The position numbers and the translations under genes were made by a program. Under the pieces are notes generated by a model that was given only the letters and a program-made list of their open reading frames with translations, ran no database searches and was not told the DNA's origin. Below, piece by piece: positions 6,706 through 8,545 of a DNA stretch of 8,545 bases (position 1 is its first letter; every line of letters begins with the position of its first letter). Origin of the DNA: an uncultured Slackia sp. (GTDB taxonomy: Bacteria > Actinomycetota > Coriobacteriia > Coriobacteriales > Eggerthellaceae); contig USEQ01000040.1 in the NCBI GenBank assembly GCA_900553655.1, positions 1-8,545 of the forward strand, read 5' to 3'.

Positions 6706-7581
6706 CTAGCTGTCCGCACGAAAAAACAAGGCGTGGGCTGCAAGACCGTCTCCGCAAAGCTCCTGATGGGATATAACCGGCTTCCCAAGCTTCAGCTCGA
6801 GAACGTCCACGAGTTCACCGACATGCACCGATGGCCCCACGACTTCAACCGCAACGGACTCTTCTTCATGGAAACACGCAGTACGAGCGTTATAAGAACA
6901 ATCCGCGCCCAAGGCCGCAATGAACTGGCAGAGGGTCTCATTGTTGTCATCCTCAAAATCAAAATCGGGAAAGGCGAACACGAACATCTGGCGCCCGTAT
7001 TTCATGTCAGCATACACGTCAGGATTGCCTTCACCGCGCAAGTGACGATGAATACTCTCGCCCATGTTTTCGGAACGAGTTACGAACACATCAGCGTAAT
7101 CATGCAATTTGGCGTCATTCGGCTTTCCTTCGTAAGACGCGATGACGAAGTAGCCGGGACTCTTCAAGGGAGGCACAGAGCCAAGCTGGCAAGCCCCCTC
7201 CCACTCCACGATGAAATCACGCGCATTCATTTTCGCAGTAGCACCCCTAAGCAACTGCTGTCGAGCATCTGCGAGCTCCTTTTTCTGAATATGTTTTTCC
7301 GAAGAAGCCTTCAGAGCTGAAAAGGCCGAGCCGGCAGTGTCCCCCACTGCCGCCACGACGTCAGACGCCGCGCCGCTCACAGCATCCGCAGTCTTCGAAC
7401 CCGCCGCGACTCCTTTCTCCACCGCTTTTTTCACGTACGGAGTCGCAGCAACAGCCGCCTCCTTAATGTCGCCTTTATGATCCCAGGCCTTCTTGGCGGC
7501 CTTGACAGCAGCCTCTTGAACCGCAGGATTTTTCGCTAACGCAACAGCTTTGCTAAGCAGTCCGGCAACAGGCACAGGCAT
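6706..7581 (-). CDS. Protein with Ala/Lys-rich helical N-terminus and degenerate GIY-YIG-like domain
   Basis: The 291-residue product has two parts. Residues 1-115 are Ala/Lys/Val-rich with no Pro-rich breaks, predicted long amphipathic helices resembling LEA- or YtxH-type segments that lie on membranes or form coiled coils. Residues about 142-232 resemble a GIY-YIG nuclease-like fold: PGYFVIASY at the GIY position, DYADVFVTRS at the YIG position (the Gly is replaced by Thr), then HRHLRGEGNPDVYADMKYGR, and a final helix before GADCSYN. In my by-eye alignment the usual catalytic Glu in that last helix falls on Cys217, so nuclease activity may be lost. The last ~60 residues are a separate small region. 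The ATG at 7581 follows GAAAGGGAG; a longer frame to 7671 lacks a ribosome binding site. It sits between the DUF4230 gene and the multi-helix membrane protein. A binding or structural role in the same envelope complex is inferred. Confidence 0.8.
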   Translation of the reverse strand: MPVPVAGLLSKAVALAKNPAVQEAAVKAAKKAWDHKGDIKEAAVAATPYVKKAVEKGVAAGSKTADAVSGAASDVVAAVGDTAGSAFSALKASSEKHIQKKELADARQQLLRGATAKMNARDFIVEWEGACQLGSVPPLKSPGYFVIASYEGKPNDAKLHDYADVFVTRSENMGESIHRHLRGEGNPDVYADMKYGRQMFVFAFPDFDFEDDNNETLCQFIAALGADCSYNARTACFHEEESVAVEVVGPSVHVGELVDVLELKLGKPVISHQELCGDGLAAHALFFRADS

Positions 7582-7717
7582 AGCAAACTCCCTTTCAATA
7601 CTCGGGTGAATTTCCGTTCTGTAAGGCCTTCGCACAAATCCTCGACAGACCATACTCGTTAAAAGAGCCATGCCGTAATGGTTCGGCCCTCTAGCTCAAA
7701 AGATTGCAACGCCAGGC

Positions 7718-8371
7718 TCACTCTTCATGAAGTGCCCCTTCTTTCCATATGAACTCGACATTGTAGCCATCCCCTAAAGCAGCATAGAACATATCGCGAA
7801 TATTCTCTTCTGCGTTAGCCTTAGCCTCCTCAAGAAGACCTCCCTGTATTGCTTCCTCGTTGCTCCTGTTGAAGAGCTCTTTCTGAAAGCTATCAACATC
7901 TTCAACATGGATAGGATTCAGCGAGTTACCGTTTTCCTCCAATACCCCGGAATTAACCATGTCAGGAGTGCTGGAGACAATGTAAGGCGCATCAAGGCTT
8001 ACCCTAAGCGTCGTTCCGCTTTGCGAAAACTCAGCAGTTTCCAGATTGATGCCAGCTTTAATCTCTCCCTGATAGCGATACCAGAAGCTATTCTCCGTGA
8101 ACGGTATGTCCACAAGGTCGAACAGTCTACTTCTGTCCTCGGCTTTCTCGACGAAGAAGTAATTCTGTGAAGCGCTTACGAGTTCGTTTCGCGAGACTAT
8201 GCGCTCAAAGACCACCGTAGCCTGACCTTCATCTTCATCTTTCGGGTTGTAGTTCTGAAAAAATAAGAGCCCAGAAGCCTCAAGCAGCATTCCTGCCAGC
8301 ATGCCGAGGAACACCCATTTTGCTTTTGGGAAAACTCTACCCTTCAGCGCCTTCAGTGATTTTGTCCCCAT
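7718..8371 (-). CDS. DUF4230 domain protein, single membrane anchor
   Basis: The 217-residue product has a basic cytoplasmic start (MGTKSLKALKGRVFPKAK), one hydrophobic helix at about 18-38 serving as an uncleaved anchor, and an extracytoplasmic DUF4230 domain. Typical family features are FERIVSRNELVSASQNYFF at 55-73, IPFTENSFWYRYQGEIKAGI at 89-108, the TLRVSLDAPYIVSS strand pair, LNPIHVEDVDSF and the long helix EEAIQGGLLEEAKANAEENI before a short tail. The family is found in many gut bacteria and its function is not known. The ATG at 8371 is preceded by AAAGGCGG at 9-nt spacing and comes 23 bp after the stop of an upstream open frame. The gap to the next gene is 136 bp and shows no terminator, so co-transcription is plausible. 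Confidence 0.88.
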   Translation of the reverse strand: MGTKSLKALKGRVFPKAKWVFLGMLAGMLLEASGLLFFQNYNPKDEDEGQATVVFERIVSRNELVSASQNYFFVEKAEDRSRLFDLVDIPFTENSFWYRYQGEIKAGINLETAEFSQSGTTLRVSLDAPYIVSSTPDMVNSGVLEENGNSLNPIHVEDVDSFQKELFNRSNEEAIQGGLLEEAKANAEENIRDMFYAALGDGYNVEFIWKEGALHEE

Positions 8372-8394
8372 CGGTGCTTACCGCCTTTCTGCCT

Positions 8395-8545
8395 TTAGTC
8401 AAATCGCATGTCGTTCCGTTCCATCTCCTCAAAAGAGCCCAAACCGGCAAAAGGAACCGCGACAGCGGCGCTTTGACCAATCGCATCCCTACTCACTTGG
8501 CGACTCCATCTAACCTCAAGAAAATAGCGGCTCTCCATAGAGAGC
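8395..8545 (-). CDS. C-terminal end of an unidentified protein, open at the right edge
   Basis: From the right edge to a TAA at 8395-8397 one minus-strand frame is open for about 50 codons. It ends with ...VAVPFAGLGSFEEMERNDMR and then FD. The stop lies 23 bp before the DUF4230 start codon, a typical operon spacing. No family is recognisable in so short a tail. An internal ATG at the edge (MESRYFLEV) exists, but the frame is also open before it. Against the call: the stretch is short, uses some rare-looking codons (AGA, AGG, AGT), and overlaps a hairpin at the very edge that could instead be a terminator. Confidence 0.4.
   Translation of the reverse strand, partial: LSMESRYFLEVRWSRQVSRDAIGQSAAVAVPFAGLGSFEEMERNDMRFD
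8521..8545 (-). terminator. Possible cropped intrinsic terminator at the right edge
   Basis: On the minus strand GCTCTC-TATG-GAGAGC forms a 6-bp stem with a 4-nt loop, followed by CGCT and then ATTTTCTT. If the bases just outside the window were AGCG, the stem would be 10 bp and end right at the T-rich tract, as in an intrinsic terminator. This conflicts with the open frame that covers it, so only one of the two readings is likely right. Confidence 0.3.

Noticed and set aside
1..8545. CRISPR arrays, tRNA or rRNA genes, insertion sequences
   Set aside because: No regularly spaced repeats, cloverleaf-like segments, rRNA signatures or transposase frames were seen on either strand.

Overview
Almost all of the window reads as one stretch of a Coriobacteriia chromosome (Eggerthellaceae-like, Actinomycetota). 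This assignment is inferred from protein style and base composition, not from a search. Every convincing gene is on the minus strand, so transcription runs from the right edge to the left edge. The first ~340 bases are different: they are AT-richer (about 43% G+C by hand count for bases 1-300, against about 60% for 361-480). They encode the C-terminal part of an isoleucyl-tRNA synthetase with Firmicutes (Lachnospiraceae)-like sequence. The switch near bases 335-352 looks like a chimeric assembly join, less likely a real recombination point.

Right part (4504-8545), in transcription order: the C-terminal end of an unidentified ORF running off the right edge (8395-8545), a membrane-anchored DUF4230 protein (7718-8371), a protein with an Ala/Lys-rich helical N-terminus and a degenerate GIY-YIG-like domain (6706-7581), a roughly seven-helix membrane protein with a helical soluble C-terminal domain (4900-6624), and a small YccF-family membrane protein (4504-4863). 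Gaps of 23 to about 136 bp and good ribosome binding sites suggest one operon for an envelope-associated function that I cannot name. This is the accessory-looking and least understood part.

Middle (3790-4503): a 714-bp non-coding stretch. It contains a strong sigma-A-type promoter for rpsB (TTGCAT-16-TATAAT), a leader of about 110 nt, a 9-bp perfect hairpin, a pair of palindromic TTGCGCAAA sites, and a nested pair of inverted repeats (4253-4412).

Left-centre (521-3789): the housekeeping genes rpsB (ribosomal protein S2) and tsf (EF-Ts) form a translation operon that ends in a clear rho-independent terminator. murA (first committed step of peptidoglycan synthesis) follows. After murA begins an Arg-rich N-terminus (350-505), perhaps of a LytR-CpsA-Psr-type protein. 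It runs in frame, with no stop, into the foreign ileS sequence.
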